Source of the DNA: Lewinellaceae bacterium
Lineage (GTDB): Bacteria; Bacteroidota; Bacteroidia; Chitinophagales; Saprospiraceae
Assembly (NCBI GenBank): GCA_020636195.1
Contig: JACJYH010000006.1
Span: 1-64,000, forward strand
DNA: 64,000 nt
Reading direction: 5' to 3'
Each line of letters begins with the position of its first letter. Position 1 is the first letter of the stretch. This document shows, in pieces, positions 17,119-25,606 of the stretch. Below the pieces are notes generated by a model. It ran no database searches. It had not been told where the DNA came from and saw only the letters and a list, made by a program, of their open reading frames with translations. The translations under genes and the position numbers were made by a program.

Positions 17119-18384
17119 ATGAAGTCTTTAGCCAATTTTTTCATAGTCTCAATCGTCATACTCAGCCAAATGTCGTGTCTGCAAGATAGATGCACGGATG
17201 AGCGGGTGTTTACCCAATATACGCCTGTTAATATGACACGTGCAGAATTTGAAAGGTCAATTTTACTCACTTCAATTAGACCGCTCAAAGATCCCGGAAA
17301 AATGTATTTTTATCAAAATTATCTATTTATCAATGAGAAGGGTCTTGGTGTGCATGTGTACGACCTTACGGATATTTCAAGCCCTCAAAAGATAGCCTTT
17401 TATGATATTCCGGGCAATTTTGATATTGCTATCAAGGATCATTATCTGTATGCTGACAATGTCATCGATTTGATCACCATTGATATTGCTGACATCAATG
17501 CACCAAAAGTAGTGGCAAGAGAAAAGGATTATCTAAAACAATATGTCAATTTCGTTCCCCAAACCTTTTATGCCTATAGTGTCAAAACAAATGTAACGCA
17601 AATACTGACATGCGAAAATCCAAACTTCAACAGTTCATGGTTTTGGGGTGGTGTTGATGATGTTTTTCTTCAAGATGCTACAAGCGGCGTAATCAATGTG
17701 AAACAGACTTCCACATTTTCCGATACTGGTATTTCAGGATCATTTGCCAGATTCACTGTTGTGGATAATAATTTGTACGTCGTTGGCAACTCTAATTTAC
17801 TGGGTTTTGACATCCAAGCGCCGGAGAAACCTGCATTGAAATCAGATAACAATTTAGGTTGGGGTATAGAAACCATTTTCCCATATAAAGATAAACTATT
17901 CATTGGGTCTTCTACAGGTATGTTTATCTTTGAAAGAAAAGCAGATGGTAGCGTGACTTTAGCTTCTACTTTCACGCATGCAAGAGCCTGTGACCCTATT
18001 GTGGTTGAAGGAAATACGGCATATGTGACCCTCAGAAATGGAAATCGCTGCTCCGGATTTGAAAATCAATTGGATGTCATTGACGTAACCAATATTTATT
18101 CTCCTTCTCTCATCATGTCATATGGTATGAAAAATCCACATGGCTTGGCTGTTCGAGATGCGAGTGTATATTTAGCTGAAGGTGACTTTGGATTCAAAGT
18201 TTTGGATGCAGCCGACCCTAAAAATGTCACATTAATAACGTCCAAAGATGATATACATACATATGATATGATTTCATTGGATAAAAATACGCTTTTTGTC
18301 ATCGGGGATGATGGATTTTACATCTATGATGTCACTGACAATAGCAATCCTAAGGTACTGAGTTCCATAAAACCTGAATCATGA
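17119..18384 (+). CDS. LVIVD-repeat beta-propeller lipoprotein
   Basis: 421 residues. The N-terminus is a lipoprotein signal (hydrophobic stretch, then LSQMSC with the lipidated Cys near residue 22), so it is anchored in an envelope membrane. The body is a series of repeats of the LVIVD kind, such as VHVYDLTDISSPQKIAFYDI, LITIDIADINAPKVV, VIDVTNIYSPSLI and FYIYDVTDNSNPKVL, which fold into a beta-propeller. Such proteins are surface-bound and mostly of unknown ligand. Its stop overlaps the start of the next gene (ATGA), so the two are coupled and may work together at the outer membrane. Confidence 0.85.
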   Translation: MKSLANFFIVSIVILSQMSCLQDRCTDERVFTQYTPVNMTRAEFERSILLTSIRPLKDPGKMYFYQNYLFINEKGLGVHVYDLTDISSPQKIAFYDIPGNFDIAIKDHYLYADNVIDLITIDIADINAPKVVAREKDYLKQYVNFVPQTFYAYSVKTNVTQILTCENPNFNSSWFWGGVDDVFLQDATSGVINVKQTSTFSDTGISGSFARFTVVDNNLYVVGNSNLLGFDIQAPEKPALKSDNNLGWGIETIFPYKDKLFIGSSTGMFIFERKADGSVTLASTFTHARACDPIVVEGNTAYVTLRNGNRCSGFENQLDVIDVTNIYSPSLIMSYGMKNPHGLAVRDASVYLAEGDFGFKVLDAADPKNVTLITSKDDIHTYDMISLDKNTLFVIGDDGFYIYDVTDNSNPKVLSSIKPES

Positions 18385-19088
18385 GAAACACATTCTTATT
18401 ATCCATCATACTGTTTGTTGGACTGACAACGCAACTTAATGGACAACAATTCAATGATGTCTTGAAATTAAAAAATGGACATGTCATCAGTGGAAATATT
18501 GAACGATATAGCTTGGATTCTATCACCTTGGTGACCGAAAATGGAGTAAAAATCACTTTGCCAACAAATGAAATTAAGAAGTTCCAAATGGGAAGGGAAA
18601 AGGTTTCTGTTTATAATTTCAAAACTCAAAAACCTTATATCAATACCCAAGTGTCCATGCTGTATTCCCAAAATAATAAAGGTGTCAGTGCTTCACTTAG
18701 TGCTGGCTACGTTTTCAACGAATGGATGAACATTGGCTTGGGATCCGGCTTGGATAATTATTATGCAAAGAGTGGATTTGATATGATTCCTGTTTTTGGA
18801 GAATGGACAGCTTTCCTTTCAAAAACAAATGTTGCACCCTATATCCGATGTAGAGCAGGTTATAATTTCAGTATTGAGAAAGAAACATCCGGCTATTTAA
18901 ACCCTACAAACAATCCTTTTATCAACCCAACTGTGGGTTTGAGATTGGGCGCAGGGAAGCCATTTGTTCATTTCTTTATTGGTGCAAAATTTCAGAAATT
19001 TCGTGTCAATACCATAGGACCTGAAGTCTCTGATGATTTTAGGATTACATTCAGACGCTATGACGTGGGCATCGGGATTACGTTTTGA
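18381..19088 (+). CDS. predicted outer-membrane beta-barrel protein
   Basis: 235 residues with a signal peptide (MRNTFLLSIILFVGLTTQLN, cut near GQ). A short N-terminal beta module follows with VLKLKNGHVISGNIERY and ITLVTENGVKITLPTNEIKK, resembling the small SH3-like domain common at the start of Bacteroidota envelope proteins. The rest alternates hydrophobic and polar residues with many glycines and ends in an aromatic strand (RYDVGIGITF). This is the usual signature of an 8-stranded barrel inserted by BAM. It is translationally coupled to the LVIVD lipoprotein. Function unknown. Confidence 0.7.
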   Translation: MRNTFLLSIILFVGLTTQLNGQQFNDVLKLKNGHVISGNIERYSLDSITLVTENGVKITLPTNEIKKFQMGREKVSVYNFKTQKPYINTQVSMLYSQNNKGVSASLSAGYVFNEWMNIGLGSGLDNYYAKSGFDMIPVFGEWTAFLSKTNVAPYIRCRAGYNFSIEKETSGYLNPTNNPFINPTVGLRLGAGKPFVHFFIGAKFQKFRVNTIGPEVSDDFRITFRRYDVGIGITF

Positions 19089-19202
19089 TATAGGTTGTTT
19101 TTAAAGAAGGAAATCAAACCTATTGAAAATCAATACTTCTAAAAGAGTTATTTTGTGAATTATAGAAAATAGTTCGAATAAATTGTTTTAAAGTCCTCCT
19201 AG

Positions 19203-19229
19203 TTGCTAATTCAGGATTGCGTACTTTTG
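19203..19229 (+). promoter_or_regulatory. promoter for thrA-thrB
   Basis: A TTG at 19203-19205 and TACTTTTG at 19222-19229 are spaced by 16 bases, close to the Bacteroidota TTTG-N17-23-TAnnTTTG pattern. The box ends about 37 bases before the ATG at 19267. The TTG at 19255 would be an unlikely start so close to the transcription start. Confidence 0.6.
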
Positions 19230-19266
19230 CATCTTTTTAGAAAGTAAGAATTTTTTGGTACGTAAT

Positions 19267-21723
19267 ATGAAAATTTTAAAATTTGGAGGTTCATCCGTTG
19301 GTACACCTGAAAGAATAGAAACAGTATTGTCTTTGATGGGACAGTTAGTGAAGGAAAAGATTTCTTTCTCAGTGGTATTTTCCGCATTTAGTGGTGTAAC
19401 GGATCAACTCATACATTTGGGAAAAACAGCGAGCTCAGGTGATGAAGGATATAAGAAAGTGATGGATGAGCTTAAAGCAAGACATATATCAGCAGCAGAA
19501 TATCTACTGAGCCATCAGAGGTTTATTGAAGTAAGAAAAACCATTGACGACCATTTCAATACGTTGGGAGACATGCTCAAGGGCGTTTTTTTAGTCCGTG
19601 AAGCATCGCCTCGTACCATGGATTTCATTCAAAGTTATGGGGAAAGACTTTCCAATATGATCATTGCGGAAGCTGCAATAGATAGAGGTTATCCGGCTTC
19701 TTATTTGGATGCACGCCAATGTGTGGTTACAAATTCTGAATATGGATATGCAAAAGTCAATTTCAAGAAGACAGACCGTAATATTGTAGAGTATTTCGAA
19801 CTTCACCCTGATAAAATTCATATCATTACAGGTTTTATTGGAGCAGATGAAGATGGACTTACAACCACCTTGGGACGTGGTGGGTCAGACTATACTGCCG
19901 CCATTTTTGCCGGTGCACTGCAAGCCGAGGTACTTGAGATTTGGACAGATGTAGATGGTGTTTTGACATCTGACCCTAGAAAAGTGGATGGCGCTTTTAC
20001 CATTCCTGAGCTCACTTACAACGAAGCTATGGAAATGTCTCATTTTGGTGCAAAAGTCATCTATCCACCTACTATACAGCCTGCGCTCAGCCGAAATATT
20101 CCCATTGTTATAAAAAATACTTTCAATCCTGATTTTCAGGGAACGCTTATCCACCAAAAGTATCAAGACACATCTCGATCTCCAATCAAAGGTATCAGCT
20201 CTATGACGAATGTTTCACTTCTGCTCTTAGAAGGAAGCGGTATGATGGGCGTTCCAGGTGTTTCCGGAAGATTGTTTACGGCATTGGGTAGGGAAAAAAT
20301 CAACGTGATATTGATCACGCAGGCATCTTCTGAACATTCTATTTGTTTTGCCATTGATGATAAAGATAGATTGAAATCCATTGAAGCGGTGAATACCGAG
20401 TTTGCCATAGAACAAGCTGAAGGCCTCATAAACCCGATCAAGGTAGATTCTGATTTGTGCATCGTGGCAGTGATAGGAGAGCAAATGAAAAGTGTCCCCG
20501 GAATAGCGGGAAAACTGTTTAAAGCATTGGGAAAAAATGGTGTCAATGTAATCGCTATTGCACAAGGTAGCTCAGAGTTGAACATTTCATTTGTCATACA
20601 CAAGTCCGATGAAGCCAAGACGCTCAATGTCATCCATGATGCTTATTTCCTTTCTGAATCGAAAACGATTAACGTCTTTATGATCGGTGTCGGTCTCATA
20701 GGCAGTACATTGATAGATCAGATGATCCAAAATAAGGCGTTGTTGAAATCACAGAATGGAATCGAAATGAAAATCTGTGGTCTAGCGAACACCAAACACA
20801 TGATTCTAAACCCAAAAGGCATAGATAGTAGTTCTTGGAAAGAAGTGCTGAATACATCCGATATGGTTTCTGACGCAACAAAATTTGTCAATTCAATGAT
20901 TGAAATGAATCTGTCAAATTCAGTTTTCATTGATAACACATCGGATAGTGAGATTCCAAATCTGTATCCGAAAATTCTTCAATCCAGTATCTCTATTGCC
21001 ACACCAAATAAAGTAGCTGCCTCGTCCGACTATGACACGTATTCTAATTTAAAATCATTGGCAAGAAAACATAATGTACAGTTTCTCATTGAAACCAATG
21101 TTGGTGCCGGGCTTCCTGTGATATCTACATTGAGAAATTTGATCAATAGTGGAGATAAAATCTTACACATTGAAGCCGTTTTATCTGGTTCTATATCGTA
21201 TATTTTTAATGGTTTTGATGGTAAAAAAAGCTTTTCACAATTAGTTCGCGACGCAAAAGAATTGGGCTATACAGAACCTGATCCCCGAGACGACCTCTCC
21301 GGATCGGATGTGCGCAGAAAAATTACCATCTTAGCAAGAGAAGCCGGCTTTAAATCAGAAATGAAGGATGTGGTCATTGATCCTATCCTGCCAAAAGCTT
21401 GTTTTGAAGCGAAGGATGTCAATGATTTTTTCAAGACATTGGAAAGCTATGATGCAACATTCCAAGCTAAACTAGAGAAAACAAGCAAAGAAAGAAAAAA
21501 AATGAGATTCATTGCCAAAGCTTCACCAACAGAAGTGACCTGCGGCATCAAAGAAGTGGATGAAAGTAGCCCATTTTATCACCTTGCCGGAAGCGACAAT
21601 ATGATCGTCTTCACCACAGAAAGGTACCAATCGAGGCCATTGGTGGTTAGAGGACCAGGCGCAGGTGCTGCCGTGACAGCGGCGGGTATTTTTGCAGAGA
21701 TCATCAATTCATTTAGTGTATGA
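19267..21723 (+). CDS. thrA: bifunctional aspartate kinase/homoserine dehydrogenase
   Basis: 818 residues catalysing the first and third steps of threonine and methionine synthesis from aspartate. The kinase domain begins MKILKFGGSSVGTPERI and contains TLGRGGSDYTAAIFAGAL and VLEIWTDVDGVLTSDP. Two ACT regulatory domains lie about residues 310-460 (for example GVPGVSGRLFTALG and SVPGIAGKLFKALG), implying feedback control by an end product. The homoserine dehydrogenase half starts about residue 470 with the Rossmann motif VFMIGVGLIGSTLI and carries ETNVGAGLPVISTLRNLI and GYTEPDPRDDLSGSDVRRK. The ATG at 19267 is chosen because it begins the kinase core directly. thrB overlaps its stop by 4 bases. 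Confidence 0.96.
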   Translation: MKILKFGGSSVGTPERIETVLSLMGQLVKEKISFSVVFSAFSGVTDQLIHLGKTASSGDEGYKKVMDELKARHISAAEYLLSHQRFIEVRKTIDDHFNTLGDMLKGVFLVREASPRTMDFIQSYGERLSNMIIAEAAIDRGYPASYLDARQCVVTNSEYGYAKVNFKKTDRNIVEYFELHPDKIHIITGFIGADEDGLTTTLGRGGSDYTAAIFAGALQAEVLEIWTDVDGVLTSDPRKVDGAFTIPELTYNEAMEMSHFGAKVIYPPTIQPALSRNIPIVIKNTFNPDFQGTLIHQKYQDTSRSPIKGISSMTNVSLLLLEGSGMMGVPGVSGRLFTALGREKINVILITQASSEHSICFAIDDKDRLKSIEAVNTEFAIEQAEGLINPIKVDSDLCIVAVIGEQMKSVPGIAGKLFKALGKNGVNVIAIAQGSSELNISFVIHKSDEAKTLNVIHDAYFLSESKTINVFMIGVGLIGSTLIDQMIQNKALLKSQNGIEMKICGLANTKHMILNPKGIDSSSWKEVLNTSDMVSDATKFVNSMIEMNLSNSVFIDNTSDSEIPNLYPKILQSSISIATPNKVAASSDYDTYSNLKSLARKHNVQFLIETNVGAGLPVISTLRNLINSGDKILHIEAVLSGSISYIFNGFDGKKSFSQLVRDAKELGYTEPDPRDDLSGSDVRRKITILAREAGFKSEMKDVVIDPILPKACFEAKDVNDFFKTLESYDATFQAKLEKTSKERKKMRFIAKASPTEVTCGIKEVDESSPFYHLAGSDNMIVFTTERYQSRPLVVRGPGAGAAVTAAGIFAEIINSFSV

Positions 21724-22655
21724 GTAAGCCCGGAATAAAAGTATTTGCTCCTGCCACAGTCGCTAATGTAGCTGTGGGGTTTGATATATTGGGTTTTGCC
21801 CTTGAAAAACCGGGCGATGAGATCATCGTCAGAGAAGGTCAGGAAAAAGGATTGAAAATTACTGAAATTCGGGGTGCACAAGGCAAACTTCCTTATGACA
21901 TTATGAAAAATACTGCCGGATTTGCTGCATATAAACTTCTGGAATATTTGGAAGAAACTGATCGTCCACTAGAGATGGAAATCCACAAAAAAATGCCTTT
22001 TGGCAGTGGCTTGGGTTCTTCAGCTGCCAGTGCAGTGGGTGGTGTATTTGCTGTCAGTGAGTTTTTAAAAACAGGGTTGAGTAAATACGACATTTTGAAG
22101 TTTGCAGTGGAAGGAGAACAGTTGGCGTCAGGAGCGTACCATGCAGATAACGTAGCGCCTTCACTGCTTGGTGGTATGACATTGATCAGGGACAATGCTA
22201 CATTGGATATCAAAAAACTGTACATCCCACATGGCTTATGCGCTGTCGTCATCTATCCACACGTAGAGATACTGACGAAGGATTCCCGCAATATTTTGTC
22301 TCCGACGATTGATTTCAAATCCCATATAAAACAATCTGGCAACCTAGCAGCATTTGTGGCATCGATGTTTACATCGGACTATGACATGATACGAAAATCG
22401 CTTTCAGATAGCATCGTAGAGCCGCAAAGGGCACACCTGATCCCACATTTTTATTCCATCAAACAAATCGCTTTGGAAGCAGGAGCATTGGGTTTCAGTA
22501 TATCGGGTGCCGGCCCATCCATGTTTGCTTTGTGTGATAGCACTTCTATAGCTGAAGCCATTGCAGAGCAAAGTATGAAAACATATTTTGATAATAAGAT
22601 CGGAGCGGATTATTATATATCAGGTATCAATCACGAAGGTGCCATTTGTTTTTAG
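21720..22655 (+). CDS. thrB: homoserine kinase
   Basis: A 311-residue GHMP-superfamily kinase that phosphorylates homoserine in threonine synthesis. The N-terminus KVFAPATVANVAVGFDILGF and the ATP-binding PFGSGLGSSAASAVGGVFA are diagnostic, and GFSISGAGPSMFAL is the third GHMP motif. It overlaps the thrA stop (ATGA), so translation is coupled. Threonine synthase (thrC), the usual third gene, is not found after it. A long hairpin and a minus-strand gene follow instead. Confidence 0.95.
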   Translation: MSKPGIKVFAPATVANVAVGFDILGFALEKPGDEIIVREGQEKGLKITEIRGAQGKLPYDIMKNTAGFAAYKLLEYLEETDRPLEMEIHKKMPFGSGLGSSAASAVGGVFAVSEFLKTGLSKYDILKFAVEGEQLASGAYHADNVAPSLLGGMTLIRDNATLDIKKLYIPHGLCAVVIYPHVEILTKDSRNILSPTIDFKSHIKQSGNLAAFVASMFTSDYDMIRKSLSDSIVEPQRAHLIPHFYSIKQIALEAGALGFSISGAGPSMFALCDSTSIAEAIAEQSMKTYFDNKIGADYYISGINHEGAICF

Positions 22656-22723
22656 GAAGGTAATTATGGGGAGCTTAGAGTATGTTTAAATATTATTTTT
22701 AAAATTTGTTACCAAGGATTTTT

Positions 22724-22779
22724 AATTCAAATGTCTCCTGAATATTGAAATGATGAATTATTCAGGAGACATTTGAATT
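22724..22779. terminator. 21-bp perfect inverted repeat between convergent genes
   Basis: Arms at 22724-22744 and 22759-22779 are perfectly complementary over 21 bp, with a 14-base loop (core CAAATGTCTCCTGAAT against ATTCAGGAGACATTTG). The hairpin lies between the thrB stop and the stop of the convergent FG-GAP gene. It may be a bidirectional terminator, although the stem is long and no strong T tract flanks it. It could equally be a small repeat element. Confidence 0.6.
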
Positions 22780-22802
22780 TGATTGTAAATCTTTCTGGTG
22801 GT

Positions 22803-24137
22803 CTAATTCTTTAAAAATTTCCCATTGTGAATTATGTGACCATTTTTATCTAAAAGTTGAATCCTATAGTATCCATTTCTTAGTTTGGATATGTCTACTG
22901 TATTATCAGTTTTTTCCATACTCTGAATTAATTGACCATTAAGGTTATAAATCTTTACCGAGGTGTATTGATCCTTAAAATCTTCTAAGACAATAAAGTC
23001 ACTTGTTGGGTTTGGAAAAAGTCGTTGATGTAGGTTGGGAGTATATACGCTATTTGGTATTTGTGTTACATTATTAATATTTACATAAAAGCCATTTCTT
23101 GGGCAAACAATATCAATAGCATTATCATTATTTAGATCACATGGGAAAAATTTATAAAACCCAGTATATTTACTAAAATCCCTTTCTTCATATGAATAAT
23201 TAGTTTCATCTATGTTCTTCAACCAAACTGTGTTGACCGTAGTGCCAATGATTAAATCTTTGATTCCTTCTCCGGTTACATCAGCGATATCTGCGCCATA
23301 GATATATCCATCTTTTGGTTTGAAAAATACCATATCTTCAAATTCAAAATTTCCTTTATTTAAAGATAAAATGATGTCGTCATATTCTAATAAAAGTAGA
23401 TCTTCATAACCATCCTTATTGATATCTGTGATGACAGTTCTGTACACTTTTGGGTATTTATCTTTATATATCACTTTTTTATCAAAGATACCATTCCCTT
23501 TGTTTTCAAGAACCATCACTTGATCACCCGATAACTTGGTTTCAGATATCACTATATCCACTAACCCATCCTTATTGATATCACCATACACTGCACTTGA
23601 AAAGCTCGCACTTCCCTGATAAATGGTTTGTTTGCTATATTGATTGGAACCTAAATTTGTATAAAGTAGAACACTATTTGTTGTGTAGGAGACACCAAAA
23701 ATATCCATATCTTGGTCGTTATCTGCATCGGCCAAATAAAAACTTACAGAACCACTTACCCCAAGAGGAGTTGATGTAAATGCAGCTGCTCCATTATTTA
23801 CTAAGACAACAAGATCGTCATTATCTCCATTCGCTAAAAGAATGTCCTGATCCCCATCCCCATCAAAATCAAAAGGTAATGGTTGGCCTTTTATTTGGGA
23901 ACTTGTGCTTATTGCTTTTGTATCGAAACTCACATCTGTTTCTTTTTTATTGGTGAATAAATATAAACGATTTCCAAATGCACCAAAATATATTCCAACA
24001 GCATCTTGATATCCATCTCCGTTAAAATCAGCTACACCTATGCTGCCAATTTCGTCATAAACAAATTTTGTTGTAAAATCTTGGCAAAAAGCCGGATACC
24101 CGTAAACTACAATTAATAAAAATAAAAATTTCCTCAT
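22803..24137 (-). CDS. FG-GAP/VCBS repeat protein with T9SS sorting domain
   Basis: 444 residues, secreted. A signal peptide covers about 1-18 (MRKFLFLLIVVYGYPAFC). The body has at least six FG-GAP/VCBS-type calcium-binding blades, for example DFNGDGYQDAVGIY, DFDGDGDQDILLANGD, DINKDGLVDIVIS and DLNNDNAIDIVCP, forming an integrin-like propeller. The last 80 residues are a type A T9SS C-terminal domain, with LFPNPTSDFIVLED, VKIYNLNGQLIQ and ISKLRNGYYRIQLLD. It is therefore exported by the type IX system and probably attached to the cell surface. Ligand unknown. It sits downstream of the small HTH gene on the same strand, 61 bases away. Confidence 0.9.
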   Translation of the reverse strand: MRKFLFLLIVVYGYPAFCQDFTTKFVYDEIGSIGVADFNGDGYQDAVGIYFGAFGNRLYLFTNKKETDVSFDTKAISTSSQIKGQPLPFDFDGDGDQDILLANGDNDDLVVLVNNGAAAFTSTPLGVSGSVSFYLADADNDQDMDIFGVSYTTNSVLLYTNLGSNQYSKQTIYQGSASFSSAVYGDINKDGLVDIVISETKLSGDQVMVLENKGNGIFDKKVIYKDKYPKVYRTVITDINKDGYEDLLLLEYDDIILSLNKGNFEFEDMVFFKPKDGYIYGADIADVTGEGIKDLIIGTTVNTVWLKNIDETNYSYEERDFSKYTGFYKFFPCDLNNDNAIDIVCPRNGFYVNINNVTQIPNSVYTPNLHQRLFPNPTSDFIVLEDFKDQYTSVKIYNLNGQLIQSMEKTDNTVDISKLRNGYYRIQLLDKNGHIIHNGKFLKN

Positions 24138-24198
24138 GATATAATAATTGATTAAGATTTAAAAAAATTGAAATATTTTTGCTTGAAGGGTGTAGCAT

Positions 24199-24396
24199 CT
24201 ATTCAAATTGTATTAATTCTTCTAAAGTAATTGAAAGGCAATCACTGATTTTTTTCAACTCACTGATTGTCGGTTCACGTTGTCCATTTTCAATTTTTTG
24301 ATACGTTCTAACAGATATTCCTAAAATGTCTGCTAAGGCTTCCCTAGTTAAGTTTCTTTTAATCCTGATGACCCTCATTTTCATACCAAATTCCAT
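24199..24396 (-). CDS. XRE-family helix-turn-helix regulator
   Basis: A 65-residue protein consisting of a single Cro/C1-type HTH. The helices are visible in MRVIRIKRNLTREALADILG (helices 1-2), ISVRTYQKIENGQREPTI (recognition helix) and LKKISDCLSITLEELI. There is no effector domain. It is oriented toward the FG-GAP gene. The upstream region contains a TTTCCT-N4-AGGAAA palindrome that may be its operator, which would make it self-regulating. It could control the two flanking T9SS cargo genes. That is inference from position. Confidence 0.8.
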   Translation of the reverse strand: MEFGMKMRVIRIKRNLTREALADILGISVRTYQKIENGQREPTISELKKISDCLSITLEELIQFE

Positions 24397-24429
24397 ACAT
24401 ATAAATTTTTTGTATTAGTTAAAGAAATA

Positions 24430-24450
24430 TATTTCCTGTTTAGGAAAAAT
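24430..24450. promoter_or_regulatory. candidate operator palindrome upstream of the HTH gene
   Basis: TTTCCT (24432-24437), four bases, then AGGAAA (24442-24447) form a 6-bp dyad inside AT-rich DNA. It lies 36 bases upstream of the HTH start and about 240 bases before the divergent T9SS gene. The size and symmetry suit a Cro/C1-type dimer. The rest of the 24397-24687 gap is AT-rich without other recognisable signals. Confidence 0.4.
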
Positions 24451-24687
24451 ATTGCCAAAAAAAGGAAGGAAATTGCTGATTTTATTTCAAATTTAATTTC
24501 ATGTTCTTTTTTGACTTGATTAATTTTGCAATACCGATTTTTTAATTTTTTATCCTAAAAACAGATTTATGTCCTCTATTCAAATTTCAAAGCCTCCACT
24601 ACATTATTTAATGTTTCAATACTGGATTTCGCTATAAGCGATCTCATAATACTTCCAAATTTATTAATTTAATAACAAATCTTTCTT

Positions 24688-25575
24688 ATGAAACAAAGAT
24701 ATTACAAATATATTACATATGTATTTATTTTTCAACTTTTTTTTAAAATAAATTTATCAGCGCAGTCTTTTGAGCAATTTAGTGACTGTGAGAATCCATT
24801 CAAAATATGCAAATTAGGTACTTATAAATTTGATATGAAAGATGGATTTGGTGCCATACAAGATATTCGGTATCCATTAGATTGTGCAGACGTTTCCTTT
24901 AAAGAAACCAACAGTAAATGGATTGCTTTTACATCTATCAGTGATGGTGTTTTGACGTTCACTATTTATCCTGATCATCAAGAAGATGATATCGACTTTA
25001 TAATTTTTAAAAATGACCATCATGATTGTCAAAAACTGATACCAATCAGATGCATGACTGCCGGTAAAAACATTGGTGAAAAAGTAGATCAATCAGGGAA
25101 TTGCCTAGGTGAAATGGGTTTGTCTGTGCGCTCAGTTGAGGAATTTGAAAGATCTGGTTGTGATATAAACTCACAGATGTTTTTGAAAATGCTAAAGGTA
25201 CAGAAGGGAGTGGAATATCTTTTACTTGTCAATAACTTTGATAGTGAAGAGGGGTTTTCTATCACATTTGAAGGAGATATAGTGCCGGAAAAAAATGAGA
25301 ATTGTGAATGTAAAGCAATTCCAATCGATATCATAGCCTTATATCCGAATCCAACCATTGATCGAGTCAACGTAGATTATGTCAGTAAGACAGGAAAACC
25401 TGTTCGGTTTGAGTTGGTAGATATCGATGGTAAAGAAATCAATCAATGGACAGAACAAGCCAAATTGGGCCAAAACACTTTTTTGTTTCATACAGAATCG
25501 TTGACAGCCGGTACATATATTTTGATGTTAAAACAAGATGATTTCATTACCACCAAACAATTTATAAAGAAATAA
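24688..25575 (+). CDS. secreted protein with T9SS sorting domain
   Basis: 295 residues. The N-terminus is a signal peptide (hydrophobic YVFIFQLFFKINLSAQ). The central domain, about 25-200, is cysteine-containing and beta-rich, with segments like WIAFTSISDGVLTFTIYP and VEYLLLVNNFDSEEGFSITF. This resembles the 'PPC-like' jelly-roll modules seen before T9SS domains. The C-terminus is a type A sorting domain: IALYPNPTIDRVNVDYV, FELVDIDGKEINQW and LTAGTYILMLKQDDF. It precedes the giant surface gene by 31 bases on the same strand, suggesting cotranscription and a shared surface role. Confidence 0.85.
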   Translation: MKQRYYKYITYVFIFQLFFKINLSAQSFEQFSDCENPFKICKLGTYKFDMKDGFGAIQDIRYPLDCADVSFKETNSKWIAFTSISDGVLTFTIYPDHQEDDIDFIIFKNDHHDCQKLIPIRCMTAGKNIGEKVDQSGNCLGEMGLSVRSVEEFERSGCDINSQMFLKMLKVQKGVEYLLLVNNFDSEEGFSITFEGDIVPEKNENCECKAIPIDIIALYPNPTIDRVNVDYVSKTGKPVRFELVDIDGKEINQWTEQAKLGQNTFLFHTESLTAGTYILMLKQDDFITTKQFIKK

Positions 25576-25606
25576 CCATTTATACACATTCTAAAAATCG
25601 ATTTCA

